The translations under genes and the position numbers were made by a program. Of a stretch of DNA of 64,000 nt, positions 17,334 to 26,038 are shown piece by piece. Below the pieces are notes generated by a model, which worked only from the letters and a program-made list of their open reading frames with translations, made no database searches and was not told the origin of the DNA. The stretch spans positions 1 through 64,000 of the forward strand of contig NZ_LZLQ01000141.1 of assembly GCF_001673315.1 (NCBI RefSeq), written 5' to 3'. The DNA comes from Mycobacterium asiaticum. GTDB taxonomy: Bacteria; Actinomycetota; Actinomycetes; Mycobacteriales; Mycobacteriaceae. Numbering within the stretch: position 1 is the first letter of the stretch; each line of letters begins with the position of its first letter.

Positions 17334-18430
17334 GCCGCCCTGCCGTTCGACGTTCTCCGGCCGCTAGGCAACACACTGAGCACCGAACGCGCGGCCGCCC
17401 CCAATGCCGATCGCCGCCCCAACCGCAGCCCACCGTGCTCCAATCGCTCGGCCAGGCGCGGTTCGGCGCGCATTGCCGCCAGCATCGGCAAGCCGGTGAT
17501 ATCGGCGACTTCGGCCGCCCGCAGGCCACCCGGCGCCGGCCCGCGCACCACCAGACCCACGTTCGGATTGATCGACGTCAACAACGGGCCCAGCGTCGCG
17601 GCTGCAGCACATGCCCGTACGTCGCATCGGGTGGCGAGCACCACCAGGTCGGCGGCACCCAGTGCGAGGTGCGTCGCCTCGGACAGGCGCCGCGGAAGGT
17701 CGCACACCGCGGTCACCCCACCGCGTCGGCCGGCGTCGACGATGGCATCCACCGGGCCTGCCTCGACCTCGTAACCGTGCCGGGTGCCTGACAGAACGCT
17801 GATCCCTCGGTGGCGCGGCAACGCTTCGCGTATCGCCGGCCAGCTCAACCGTCCGCCCTGCAATGCCAGGTCAGGCCAGCGCAGTCCAGGTGCGGCCTCA
17901 CCCCCCAACAGCAAATCGATGCCGCCGCCCCACGGATCGAGATCCAGCAACAACGCATTCGGGGCCGTCTGCGCGAGCGCGACAGCCAACATCGACGCCC
18001 CGGCCCCACCGCAGCTCCCGATCACGGCGACGACGTCGCCGCGCACACACTGCTCGCGCGCCGATTCGGCGGCTTGGGCGACTTCGGCGACAAGTTCCTG
18101 TTCCTGCTGCGGCAGCGTCAGTACGCGCTCGGCACCCACGGCGACGGCCGCCGCCCAGGTCTGCGCCCTGGCTTCGGTGTTGGTGAGAATGCTGACGTGG
18201 GCGCGCCGCGGCAGCGTCGTCCGCCCATACCGGTCCGCCGCTGCCTCGTCGAGCACCACCGCTGCGGCCGCTGACCACGTTTTCCTGCTCACCGGATGCG
18301 ACCTGCCGGCGTGCACCACCCGGACGCCGACGGCGGCGCCGACGCGGTCCATCTCGTCGCGCAGATCCCGCTCGGTCAACACCGCCAGCACGCCACGACC
18401 GGGCGGAGCACTCCGTGAGGAACCATTCAT
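17330..18430 (-). CDS. ssd: Ssd/CpaE-like septum-site-determining ATPase (Rv3660c-like)
   Basis: MinD/CpaE-superfamily protein (366 aa). The N-terminal ~110 residues resemble a receiver-like domain; the ATPase part begins VVAVIGSCGGAGASMLAVAL, a deviant P-loop that lacks the usual Lys. A switch-like DLDPWGGGIDLLLGG follows. The M. tuberculosis homologue is reported to affect septation and dormancy genes; its place at the head of the tad operon also fits a CpaE role in locating the pilus machine. I chose ATG 18430, just after GGAGGA; the homologue starts about 20 residues later. The promoter must lie in 18431-18850. Confidence 0.85.
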   Translation of the reverse strand: MNGSSRSAPPGRGVLAVLTERDLRDEMDRVGAAVGVRVVHAGRSHPVSRKTWSAAAAVVLDEAAADRYGRTTLPRRAHVSILTNTEARAQTWAAAVAVGAERVLTLPQQEQELVAEVAQAAESAREQCVRGDVVAVIGSCGGAGASMLAVALAQTAPNALLLDLDPWGGGIDLLLGGEAAPGLRWPDLALQGGRLSWPAIREALPRHRGISVLSGTRHGYEVEAGPVDAIVDAGRRGGVTAVCDLPRRLSEATHLALGAADLVVLATRCDVRACAAAATLGPLLTSINPNVGLVVRGPAPGGLRAAEVADITGLPMLAAMRAEPRLAERLEHGGLRLGRRSALGAAARSVLSVLPSGRRTSNGRAA

Positions 18431-18612
18431 TCCTCCACCGTGCGGCCGAAAGATCCTGTACACCAGTGCCAAAGCCGCATCTGTGGACAATCAGAGATCT
18501 GTGCGCAACCGGTTCGCTGGACAGCGGCCAGGCCGGAATTCAGGACCATCCCCGCAACGCCCGGACGAACGGGCGTGCCGATCCGGCGCGAAGATTTTTA
18601 CCCTAGAAAAGG

Positions 18613-18701
18613 GACGACCCCCGCCAGGGGGGGAGGAGGCGGAGGTCGTCGTGTATCAGCCCCGGGGGGTCGGGCTGATCCACCCTCGGCTCAGGGCCGA
18701 G
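18613..18701. repeat. Three consecutive hairpins in the ssd/phosphatase divergent region
   Basis: Hairpin 1: 18613-18625 with 18638-18650 (7 + 5 bp, one C-A mismatch). Hairpin 2: ATCAGCCC 18655-18662 with GGGCTGAT 18672-18679. Hairpin 3: CTCGGC 18685-18690 with GCCGAG 18696-18701, loop TCAGG. They lie head to tail in a 441-bp gap between divergent genes. On the minus strand hairpin 1 is followed by CCTTTTCT, so it could also act as a leader attenuator before ssd. Confidence 0.55.
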
Positions 18702-18859
18702 TAATGCTTACTATACACATGCCAGCCGGGCTTCACGCAAGTACCGTTTTGAAAGAAAAGTACGGCTTGACTTGTGAAAACACCGCCGGCAGAACAACAC
18801 CATTCGTATTCAATCGCCTGATTCCGGCTCAACCTCACGGCATCTCCGGATCGCGGACC

Positions 18860-18871
18860 TATGCTGGATCG
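18860..18871 (+). promoter_or_regulatory. -10 element for leaderless HAD-phosphatase mRNA
   Basis: TATGCT at 18860-18865 is a good TANNNT -10, exactly 6 nt before the GTG start at 18872, so transcription probably starts on the start codon. Confidence 0.5.
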
Positions 18872-19729
18872 GTGACCGCCCCCGACTCGGCCGCGCCGCA
18901 GCAAACGTCGACGCAGGTAGCCGGAACCACCGAATCGAGCCCCCGCACCGCGGCCTTCTTCGACCTGGACAAGACGATCATTGCCAAGTCGAGCACCCTG
19001 GCCTTCAGCAAACCCTTCTTTGCGCAGGGCCTACTTAACCGGCGGGCCGTGTTGAAGTCGAGCTACGCCCAGTTCATCTTCCTGCTCTCCGGTGCCGATC
19101 ATGACCAGATGGATCGGATGCGCACTCACTTGGCCAACATGTGCACCGGCTGGGACGTCGCACAGGTCAAGTCGATCGTCAACGAGACGCTGCACGACAT
19201 CGTGACGCCACTGGTCTTCGCCGAAGCGGCCGACCTCATCGCCGCCCACAAACTGTGTGGGCGCGATGTCGTGGTCGTTTCGGCTTCCGGCGAGGAGATT
19301 GTGGGGCCGATCGCGCGGGCGCTGGGTGCCACCCACGCGATGGCGACCCGAATGGTGGTCGAGGACGGTAAGTACACCGGCGAAGTCGCGTTCTATTGCT
19401 ACGGCGAGGGCAAGGTGCAAGCGATCCGCGAACTCGCGGCGCGTGAGGGTTATCCGTTGGAACACTGCTACGCCTACTCGGACTCGATCACGGACCTGCC
19501 CATGCTCGAGGCCGTCGGTCACCCCTCGGTGGTCAACCCCGATCGCGGTCTGCGCAAGGAAGCGGTCGAGCGGGGTTGGCCGGTGTTGTCATTTTCCCGG
19601 CCGGTTTCATTGCGCGACAGGATCCCGGCACCCTCGGGCGCTGCCGTCGCCACCACGGCCGCGGTCGGGATCAGCGCTCTGGCCGCTGGAGCGGTCACGT
19701 ATGCGCTGTTGCGTCGCTTCGCCTTTTAG
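18872..19729 (+). CDS. HAD-superfamily (subclass IB) phosphatase, SerB-like, C-terminally anchored
   Basis: 285-aa homologue of Rv3661. HAD motif I is FFDLDKTI with nucleophile D31 and acid D33, motif II VVVSASGEE, and motifs III/IV are around YGEGKVQAI and YAYSDSITDLPML. The family includes phosphoserine phosphatase, but the substrate of this branch is not established. A hydrophobic C-terminal helix (TAAVGISALAAGAVTYALL) followed by Arg residues suggests a tail anchor. GTG 18872 is chosen because of the -10 at 18860 and the homologous length. The frame is open upstream but reads across the hairpins. Confidence 0.85.
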   Translation: MTAPDSAAPQQTSTQVAGTTESSPRTAAFFDLDKTIIAKSSTLAFSKPFFAQGLLNRRAVLKSSYAQFIFLLSGADHDQMDRMRTHLANMCTGWDVAQVKSIVNETLHDIVTPLVFAEAADLIAAHKLCGRDVVVVSASGEEIVGPIARALGATHAMATRMVVEDGKYTGEVAFYCYGEGKVQAIRELAAREGYPLEHCYAYSDSITDLPMLEAVGHPSVVNPDRGLRKEAVERGWPVLSFSRPVSLRDRIPAPSGAAVATTAAVGISALAAGAVTYALLRRFAF

Positions 19730-19847
19730 CGGTCCCGCCGATCTAGCACTGGCGTCCCAACTTCCCCAAGCGCCACGGCAGCAAACAGGACGTGGGCACA
19801 ATGTAGAGATTTCCAAAGTCCCGGCACAACTTTCGCACTCCTAGGCC

Positions 19848-19876
19848 TTGCTGTGCCTGTGGTCTAGTAGTACAAA
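19848..19876 (+). promoter_or_regulatory. Promoter of the Ms1-like RNA
   Basis: TTGCTG (19848-19853) and TACAAA (19871-19876) are separated by exactly 17 bp. The predicted transcription start is around 19883. It lies in the intergenic region after the HAD-phosphatase gene, where MTS2823/Ms1 is transcribed in other mycobacteria. Confidence 0.5.
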
Positions 19877-19882
19877 GGAGTC

Positions 19883-20185
19883 ACGGCAGCCCGGTGAGGC
19901 CAAGGTCGATCCGGAAGAGAAGGTTCGTCCTCCCGACCCGGGCACCCAGCACGGTTCCCGGCACCCACGCGGAGTCATAGCCGCGATAATGGCAAAAGTG
20001 TTGCGGGCCTGCGTAGTTGCGGAATACCGAATGCGTCGACGGCCCTTTGGGTGGGGTTGCAGCAGGAAGTGCCGCAAACGCGCCGAGGCCAACCCACGCA
20101 GCCCACACATGCACGCTTGGTAACCGGACGACCGTGCTGGCGGGCGGCGATCGAAATCCTTTCGGTCGTCGCCCGCTTCGCATTT
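19883..20185 (+). ncRNA. Probable Ms1 (MTS2823) 6S-like RNA
   Basis: Between the Rv3661-like and Rv3662c-like genes, M. tuberculosis carries MTS2823, the homologue of Ms1, an abundant ~300-nt stationary-phase RNA that binds RNA polymerase core. Here the same gap (19730-20222) has a promoter (TTGCTG-N17-TACAAA), no ORF with coding character and a strong terminator hairpin at 20140-20176, giving a transcript of about 300 nt. Identification rests on position, size and signals; the ends are approximate. Confidence 0.75.
20140..20176 (+). terminator. Terminator of the Ms1-like RNA
   Basis: A 17-bp stem (two G-T wobbles) pairs 20140-20156 with 20160-20176 around a 3-nt TCC loop, and is followed by TTCGCATTTCG. 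The stem is near-symmetric and could also stop minus-strand transcription from the converging Rv3662c-like gene. Confidence 0.65.
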
Positions 20186-20222
20186 CGCGGCACTTCAGGC
20201 ACGCTGCCCAAGGGTCCGCCAG

Positions 20223-20978
20223 CTACCGTCCCGGCAACGATTCCGCGATCGAGATGGCCTCCTGCGCGCCGGCCCTCAGTGCCCGGCAGCACAACACCAA
20301 CCAACTCGCCACACCGTCAGGTGTACCCGAGGCGAACTTGGCCGCGGCATCGCGGTAGGCCGCCGGCTGGCGCATCCAATTCACTTCTGGCACACCAAGT
20401 CCGTGTGGGTCCAACCCCGTCGCGATCGTCACCAGGCGGGACACCGCGCGTGCCACCACGCCGTCGGCGCTGCCAAACGGATTGAGTGTCAACAACTCTC
20501 CGTGCGCCACTGCGGCAACCACCGGCGCCGAGGCCTGGGTGGGCCGGATGACCAGGTCGGCCAGCAACTCAAGTCGGGGCCCGATCTGCGGGTCGGTGCG
20601 CGGACGACCCAACCGCTCGTCGTCCACCTGATCGGTGGCTGCCAGCACGTGCAACCGCGCCAACGCCTGCAGCGGCGCCTTTTGCCACACCGCGACCAGC
20701 GGGCCGCCGCCACCCTCGAGTGCCTGCGCGACCCGCAGCGCCCCGCCGAAGACCGGATCCTGTACGCCGGCGGCATCCGCTACGTCGTCCAGTCGCACCG
20801 GCCCGCCGTCGAGCACCGACGACGCCCGTGCGGCGCGCAACGAAGCCTCCGCCGCTGTCACCGGCCAGCCGCGCAAATTGGCCCGATGCCGGTGGGCACG
20901 GCCCAGCGCTTCGCGGGCCCGGTCGCTCGCTTCGGCGACGCCGGGTAGGTCCATCAGCGGAGCCAACGGGTCAGTCAC
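20223..20978 (-). CDS. Rv3662c-like protein with a degenerate Fic fold
   Basis: 251-aa cytoplasmic protein of unassigned function in M. tuberculosis. Residues 157-177 align without gaps to the Fic motif (AHxxFxxIHPFxxGNGRxxR): AHGELLTLNPFGSADGVVAR, with catalytic His replaced by N166 and the GNGR core lost. SSVLDGG (53-59) matches the Fic inhibitory-helix/N-terminal pattern SSxIEG with Glu to Asp, and LHVLAATD and IGPRLELLADL fit other conserved Fic-family positions. It is probably a catalytically dead Fic-fold protein (inference). GTG start, with TAGGTT (20992-20987) 8 nt upstream. It is 11 bp from the end of dppD. Confidence 0.75.
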   Translation of the reverse strand: MTDPLAPLMDLPGVAEASDRAREALGRAHRHRANLRGWPVTAAEASLRAARASSVLDGGPVRLDDVADAAGVQDPVFGGALRVAQALEGGGGPLVAVWQKAPLQALARLHVLAATDQVDDERLGRPRTDPQIGPRLELLADLVIRPTQASAPVVAAVAHGELLTLNPFGSADGVVARAVSRLVTIATGLDPHGLGVPEVNWMRQPAAYRDAAAKFASGTPDGVASWLVLCCRALRAGAQEAISIAESLPGR

Positions 20979-20989
20979 AGCTTGTCAAC

Positions 20990-22633
20990 CTAGCTGGGGC
21001 GTTCCGAGGCGCCGGGAATAGCCTCCAACAATTGGCGCGTGTAGTCCTGGCCGGGGGAAGCGAAGAGCGACTCGGTCTGCGCACGTTCGACCACCTGACC
21101 AGCCCGCATCACCAATACGTCGTCGGAAATCTGGCGAACCACGGCCAAATCGTGGCTGATGAACAGGTATGTCAGACCGAGCGTGGCCTGCAGCTCGCCC
21201 AATAGCTCCAGGATCTGCGCCTGGACCAGGACGTCCAATGCGGAGACCGCCTCGTCGCAGACCAGCACCTCCGGCCGCAACGCCAATGCGCGGGCGATCG
21301 CTACCCGCTGCCGCTGACCTCCTGAAAGCTCGCGCGGCAACCGGTCCAACGTCGACGATGGCAGTGCCACCTGATCGACGAGCTCCCGCACCGTGCGGAG
21401 GCGTTGGCGCCGGTCGCCGACGCGGTGGACGCGTAATGGTTCCTCGATGGCCCGCAGCACCGAGTACCGCGGATCCAGACTGCTGTACGGGTTCTGGAAG
21501 ACGGGCTGAATCCGCCGACGGAACGCGAGGGTCTTGTGAACCGTCTCGACGTCGTGCCCGTCGAAAACGACGGTTCCCGACGTCGGCGTCAGCAGCCCGA
21601 GCACCATCCGGGCCAGCGTCGACTTGCCCGAACCCGACTCTCCGACAATGGCCAGGGTGCTGGCTCGCCGCACCCGGAATGACACGCCGTCTACCGCGCG
21701 GAACTCCGACCGCCGCCACGGCGCACCGTGCGACTCCCGGTAGGTCTTGGTCAGGTCCGACACCACCAGGATGTCGTCTGACTCCGCGACATGTTCGGCC
21801 GCCCGGGCCGCCACCCGGGACCGGATCTGTGCCGAGCGGGTGTCACGGGCCACCAGCGACGGCGCCGCCGCAACCAGTCGCCGGGTGTACTCGTGCTGTG
21901 GGTCCCGCAGAATCGTCTGTGCGGCACCGGATTCGACGACCACACCGCGATGCATCACGACGACCGACTCGGCCCGCTCGGCGGCCAACGCCAGATCATG
22001 GGTGATCAGCAGCAACGCGGTGCCCGATTCACTGGTGAGCCGTTGCAGATGATTGAGGACCTGACGTTGCACCGTGACATCCAACGCCGAGGTGAGTTCG
22101 TCGGCGATCAAAAGCCGCGGCCGCCCCGCCAGACCGATCGCGATCAGCGCCCGCTGACACATCCCTCCGGAGAGTTGGTGCGGGTACCGGCCGGCCTGTT
22201 TCGCCGGGTCGGGCATGCCGACCTCGCCAAGCAACTCGGCCACCCGTTGCTGCGCAGCACGGCCATCGGTGTTGGCCCGCAACGCCTCCCGGATCTGAAA
22301 GCCGACCTTCCACACGGGGTTGAGGTTGGTCATCGGATCCTGCGGTACGTAACCGATCTCACGGCCCCGAAGCGATCGCAATAGCCGTGCATCGGCACCG
22401 GCGATGTCACGTCCGTCAAAGACAATGCGACCGCCGGTGATTCGGCCACCGGGCGAGAGCAGCCCCAGGATCGCAGCCGCAGTGGTGGATTTTCCGGATC
22501 CGGACTCGCCCACGACGGCCACGGTCTGACCCGCGAAGACGGTCAGGTCCACCCCGCGTACCGCGGGGTCGTCGTTACCGAACCTGACTTCCAGGTCCTT
22601 TACCGCCAACAGCGGCGTCTCGGAAGCGCTCAT
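20990..22633 (-). CDS. dppD: Dipeptide/heme ABC importer ATPase, two NBDs (DppD)
   Basis: 547 aa, two fused ABC ATPase domains, as in Rv3663c. First NBD: Walker A GESGSGKST, signature LSGGMCQRA, Walker B LLIADELTS. Second NBD: GESGSGKSTLARM, LSGGQRQRVAIARAL, VLVCDEAVS. It energises the DppB/DppC channel; in M. tuberculosis DppABCD has been linked to peptide and heme uptake. ATG 22633 overlaps the dppC stop by ATGA and gives MSASETPLL. Last gene of dppABCD. Confidence 0.95.
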   Translation of the reverse strand: MSASETPLLAVKDLEVRFGNDDPAVRGVDLTVFAGQTVAVVGESGSGKSTTAAAILGLLSPGGRITGGRIVFDGRDIAGADARLLRSLRGREIGYVPQDPMTNLNPVWKVGFQIREALRANTDGRAAQQRVAELLGEVGMPDPAKQAGRYPHQLSGGMCQRALIAIGLAGRPRLLIADELTSALDVTVQRQVLNHLQRLTSESGTALLLITHDLALAAERAESVVVMHRGVVVESGAAQTILRDPQHEYTRRLVAAAPSLVARDTRSAQIRSRVAARAAEHVAESDDILVVSDLTKTYRESHGAPWRRSEFRAVDGVSFRVRRASTLAIVGESGSGKSTLARMVLGLLTPTSGTVVFDGHDVETVHKTLAFRRRIQPVFQNPYSSLDPRYSVLRAIEEPLRVHRVGDRRQRLRTVRELVDQVALPSSTLDRLPRELSGGQRQRVAIARALALRPEVLVCDEAVSALDVLVQAQILELLGELQATLGLTYLFISHDLAVVRQISDDVLVMRAGQVVERAQTESLFASPGQDYTRQLLEAIPGASERPS

Positions 22634-23451
22634 GCCCGCCACGCCCGTGATGCCGCATCCAACCGGTCCCGCAGCGCATCGCCCAGCATCATGAAAGCGA
22701 GCACCGTAATGGCCAGCGCACCAGCAGGATAGAAGAGGATCGGCGAACCCGCCCGCAGCCTCATCTGCGCGACGTTGATGTCACCGCCCCAGGACACCAC
22801 TGACGTCGGAAGCCCCACTCCGAGGTAGGACAACGTGGCTTCGGTGACGATGAAGACACCCAGCACGATGGTGGCCACCGCGATGACCGGACCGATGGCG
22901 TTGGGCAGCGCGTGGCGTAACAGGATCCGAAATGGCCGCATCCCCAGAGCCTTTGCTGCCAGCACATAATCACTGCCGCGCACTTCGAGCACCGAACTGC
23001 GCGCTATTCGTGCCACCTGCGGCCATCCGAACAGTGCCAGGATCGCGATGACCGTCCACACCGTGCGATGGTGCAGAACCTGCATGAGCACTATTGCGGC
23101 CAGCAGCAACGGCAACGCGAAGAACACGTCGGTGACCCGCGAGACCAACGCGTCGATCCAGCCGCCGTAGAAGCCGGCCAAGGCACCCAGCACCAGACCG
23201 ACCACGAAGACAATCGTCGTTGCGCCCAACCCGACGGTGACCGAGGCACGCGCGCCGTAGACCGTGCGCGCATAGATGTCGTGGCCTTGCAGGTCGGTGC
23301 CGAACCAATGCGCCGCCGACGGCGCGAGCATGCTCTGGCTGGGGTCCGCATAGCTGGGGTCCACGCCGGTGAACAGACCCGGGAATGCGGCGACCAGAAG
23401 GATCAGCAGGATCAGCGCTGCGGAGACGAGGAGTTTCGGACGTTTACGCAT
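22630..23451 (-). CDS. dppC: Peptide ABC transporter permease DppC
   Basis: 273-aa binding-protein-dependent permease. The N-terminal membrane helix (LLVSAALILLILLVAAFPGL) is followed by the extracellular DPS...HWFGTDLQGHD region typical of DppC/OppC. The EAA loop is present (VLAAKALGMRPFRILLRHALPN). The start overlaps the end of dppB by 8 nt, so the two are probably translationally coupled. Confidence 0.95.
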   Translation of the reverse strand: MRKRPKLLVSAALILLILLVAAFPGLFTGVDPSYADPSQSMLAPSAAHWFGTDLQGHDIYARTVYGARASVTVGLGATTIVFVVGLVLGALAGFYGGWIDALVSRVTDVFFALPLLLAAIVLMQVLHHRTVWTVIAILALFGWPQVARIARSSVLEVRGSDYVLAAKALGMRPFRILLRHALPNAIGPVIAVATIVLGVFIVTEATLSYLGVGLPTSVVSWGGDINVAQMRLRAGSPILFYPAGALAITVLAFMMLGDALRDRLDAASRAWRA

Positions 23452-24370
23452 AACGGATCCGTGGGTCCAGTGCCGCGTAGAGCAGGTCCACCAACAGGTT
23501 GCTGATCAAATAGATCAACACCAGCACCGTCACGATCGACACCACCGTCGGTGCCTCTTGCCGAGTGACCGCCTGGTACAACACCCCGCCGACGCCGTGA
23601 ATGTTGAAGATCCCCTCGGTCACGATGGCGCCGCCCATCAGTGCCCCCAGATCGGCGCCGAGGAAGGTCACCACCGGGATCAGCGAGTTGCGCAAGATGT
23701 GTACGGTCACCACCCGCGGGCGGGACAACCCTTTCGCGGTGGCGGTGCGCACGTAGTCGGCGTGCGCGTTGGCCGCCACCGCGGACCGGGTCAGCCGCAC
23801 CACGTAGGCGAATGACACCAGGCCCAAGACGACTCCGGGGAGCAGCAGTCTCCCGAATGTTGCCCGCCCGCCCACCGTGACGGGCGCCAGTCCCAGCCGC
23901 ACCCCGAACACGAATTGCGCCAGGAATCCCAGGACGAAGATCGGGATGGCGATGATGACCAAGCCCGTGACCAGCACGGTCGTGTCGAAGATGCCGCCCT
24001 GACGTAACCCGGCGATCAACCCGAACCCGATGCCCAGCACAGCTTCCACCACCAGCGCGATCAGCGCGAGCCGAATCGTCACCGGAAAGGCATGTGCCAG
24101 AACGGCACTGACCGGCAGACCGGAGTAAGCGCGGCCCAGGTCCCCGTGCAGCAGACCGCCCAGATAGCGCAGATACTGCACCAGAAACGGGTCGTCGAGG
24201 TGGTACTGGGCCCGCAGCTGTGCGGCCACCGCCGGGCTCAGCGGCCGGTCACCGGCGATGGCGGCCAGCGGGTCGCCCGGCAAAAGGAACACCATGCCGT
24301 AGATCAACAGCGTGGCGCCCAGGAAGACGGGCACCATCATCGAAATCCGGCGTAGCACATACCAGCCCAT
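23444..24370 (-). CDS. dppB: Peptide ABC transporter permease DppB
   Basis: 308-aa permease with six predicted membrane helices. The N-terminus MGWYVLRRISMMVPVFLGAT matches Rv3665c, and the EAA loop is at YVRTATAKGLSRPRVVTVHI. ATG 24370 is chosen because it gives the family N-terminus; the frame is open 15 bases further but inside dppA. It is one base downstream of dppA and overlaps dppC. Confidence 0.95.
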   Translation of the reverse strand: MGWYVLRRISMMVPVFLGATLLIYGMVFLLPGDPLAAIAGDRPLSPAVAAQLRAQYHLDDPFLVQYLRYLGGLLHGDLGRAYSGLPVSAVLAHAFPVTIRLALIALVVEAVLGIGFGLIAGLRQGGIFDTTVLVTGLVIIAIPIFVLGFLAQFVFGVRLGLAPVTVGGRATFGRLLLPGVVLGLVSFAYVVRLTRSAVAANAHADYVRTATAKGLSRPRVVTVHILRNSLIPVVTFLGADLGALMGGAIVTEGIFNIHGVGGVLYQAVTRQEAPTVVSIVTVLVLIYLISNLLVDLLYAALDPRIRYA

Positions 24371-24371
24371 C

Positions 24372-26003
24372 TCAGACCTTCTCACCCTTGACGAGGTTCT
24401 CGTAGTCGGGCAGCCCGTTCCAGGTGGGCTTGACGTTGCTGACCGCGGTAGACCAGCCGATCACGCTGATGTAGTACCACAGCGGCACGCTTGGCATGTC
24501 GCGCAACAGGATTCGCTGGGCGACGTTGACCAGTGCATCGGCCTCGCGCAAGTTGGGCGCCGCCTCGGCCGCCGCCAGAGCCGCGTCGAACTGTTGGCTG
24601 GAGTAGCCCACGTCGTTGGATCCGGCCCCGGTGGCGTAGAGCGGGGCGAGGAACTCGATCATCGACGGGTAGTCGCCGATCCAGCCCGCGCGGAATGCGG
24701 TGTCGATGGTGTGGTTGGTGATCTGGGTGCGAAACCCTGCGAAGGTGGGATGGGGTGCGCCGGCCGCATCGATGCTCAGTACGTTCTTGATGCTGTTGGC
24801 GACGGCGTCCACCCACTCCTGGTGGCCGCTGTCGGCATTGTAGGCGATGGCGTATCGGCCAGTCCACGGCGAAATGGCGTTGGCCTGCGCCCAAAGCTCT
24901 TGAGCACGAGACGGATTGAAGTCCAGCGCAGCATTACCGGGGATGTTCGGGTCAAAGCCGGGCAGGGAACTGGCGGTGAAATCGCGGGCGGGTGTACGAG
25001 TGTTGTTGAAGATCTGCTGGCATATCTGCGGCCGGTTGATCGCCGCGGAGATCGCCAGCCGGCGCAGCCGCCCCTCCTCGCCGCCGAAGTGCGGTAACCG
25101 CAACGGTGTATCGAGCGACTGGCTGACGGCGACGGGTGCGCTGAGTGCGTTGTCGCCGAGGTCGCGCCGGTAGATCGTCAGTGCGCTCGATGGAATCGTG
25201 TCCAGCACATCCAGATTGCCGGACAGCAGGTCGGCGTACGCGGTGTCGAGGTTGGCGTAGAACTCGAAGCGCAATCCCTTGTTACGGGGCATGCGGTTGC
25301 CGTGATAATCGGGGTTGGGGACCAGGTCGATCTTGACGTTGTGTTCCCACGCGGGCCCATCCGGGCCGTCGGACAGTTTGTAGGGACCGTCACCGATCGG
25401 GTGTTGGCCGAATGCCGCCATGTCCTGAAATGCCGAGCGTGGCAGCGGATAGAACGCGCTGTGCCCCAGACTCATCACGAAATCAACGGTCGGTGCCTTG
25501 AGCCGGACGGTGAACTCCAGATCATTCAGGACTTGCAGCCCGGACAGGGTGGTCGCGGTGCCGCTGCCCGGCGGGCCCGCCACGTCGTCGAATCCGGCTA
25601 TCGGGCTGAAGAAGTTCTGCTGCAGTTGGGCATTGGCGCTCAATGCGCCGTAGTTCCATGCATCGACGAAAGAATGCGCGGTGACCGGAGAACCGTCGGT
25701 GAACTTCCATCCAGGCTTGAGCACGATCCGGTAGCTGATGTTGTCGGTGGTCTCAATGGACTGGGCAACTTCCGGTGACGGCCGACCGGCCGCGTCGTAG
25801 GACATCAGGCCGGCGAACAACCGGTCGAGGATGCGGCCGCCGTTGCTGTCGTTGGTGCCGGTCGGGATCAGCGGGTTGGGGGGCTCCGCGGCGTTCACCA
25901 CCACCGCGTCGGGCGTCAGCATTCCGCCGCCGCAACCCGCCGCCGGTACTGCGGCTGCCAAGCCGACAACTATGGCGGCCAGCGTGGCACGCATCCGACG
26001 CAT
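24372..26003 (-). CDS. dppA: Periplasmic peptide-binding lipoprotein DppA
   Basis: 543-aa SBP family 5 (DppA/OppA) substrate-binding lipoprotein. The signal peptide MRRMRATLAAIVVGLAAAVP ends in a lipobox AAGC (Cys24). The SBP5 signature is around SIETTDNISYRIVLKPGWKF. It delivers peptides (and, by analogy with M. tuberculosis, heme) to DppBC. The ATG start is 7 nt after a TAAGGT -10, and only 35 bp separate it from the divergent acs gene. Confidence 0.95.
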   Translation of the reverse strand: MRRMRATLAAIVVGLAAAVPAAGCGGGMLTPDAVVVNAAEPPNPLIPTGTNDSNGGRILDRLFAGLMSYDAAGRPSPEVAQSIETTDNISYRIVLKPGWKFTDGSPVTAHSFVDAWNYGALSANAQLQQNFFSPIAGFDDVAGPPGSGTATTLSGLQVLNDLEFTVRLKAPTVDFVMSLGHSAFYPLPRSAFQDMAAFGQHPIGDGPYKLSDGPDGPAWEHNVKIDLVPNPDYHGNRMPRNKGLRFEFYANLDTAYADLLSGNLDVLDTIPSSALTIYRRDLGDNALSAPVAVSQSLDTPLRLPHFGGEEGRLRRLAISAAINRPQICQQIFNNTRTPARDFTASSLPGFDPNIPGNAALDFNPSRAQELWAQANAISPWTGRYAIAYNADSGHQEWVDAVANSIKNVLSIDAAGAPHPTFAGFRTQITNHTIDTAFRAGWIGDYPSMIEFLAPLYATGAGSNDVGYSSQQFDAALAAAEAAPNLREADALVNVAQRILLRDMPSVPLWYYISVIGWSTAVSNVKPTWNGLPDYENLVKGEKV

Positions 26004-26038
26004 GACAGCGACCTTAATGTCGCTTTAGGCTCGAATAC
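26002..26038. promoter_or_regulatory. 35-bp divergent promoter region acs/dppA, both probably leaderless
   Basis: For acs: -35 ATGACA (26002-26007), 18-bp spacer, -10 TAGGCT (26026-26031), then 7 nt to GTG 26039. For dppA on the minus strand: -10 TAAGGT (26016-26011), then 7 nt to ATG 26003. The acs -35 overlaps the dppA start codon, so the two polymerases would compete for the same 40 bp. Confidence 0.55.
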
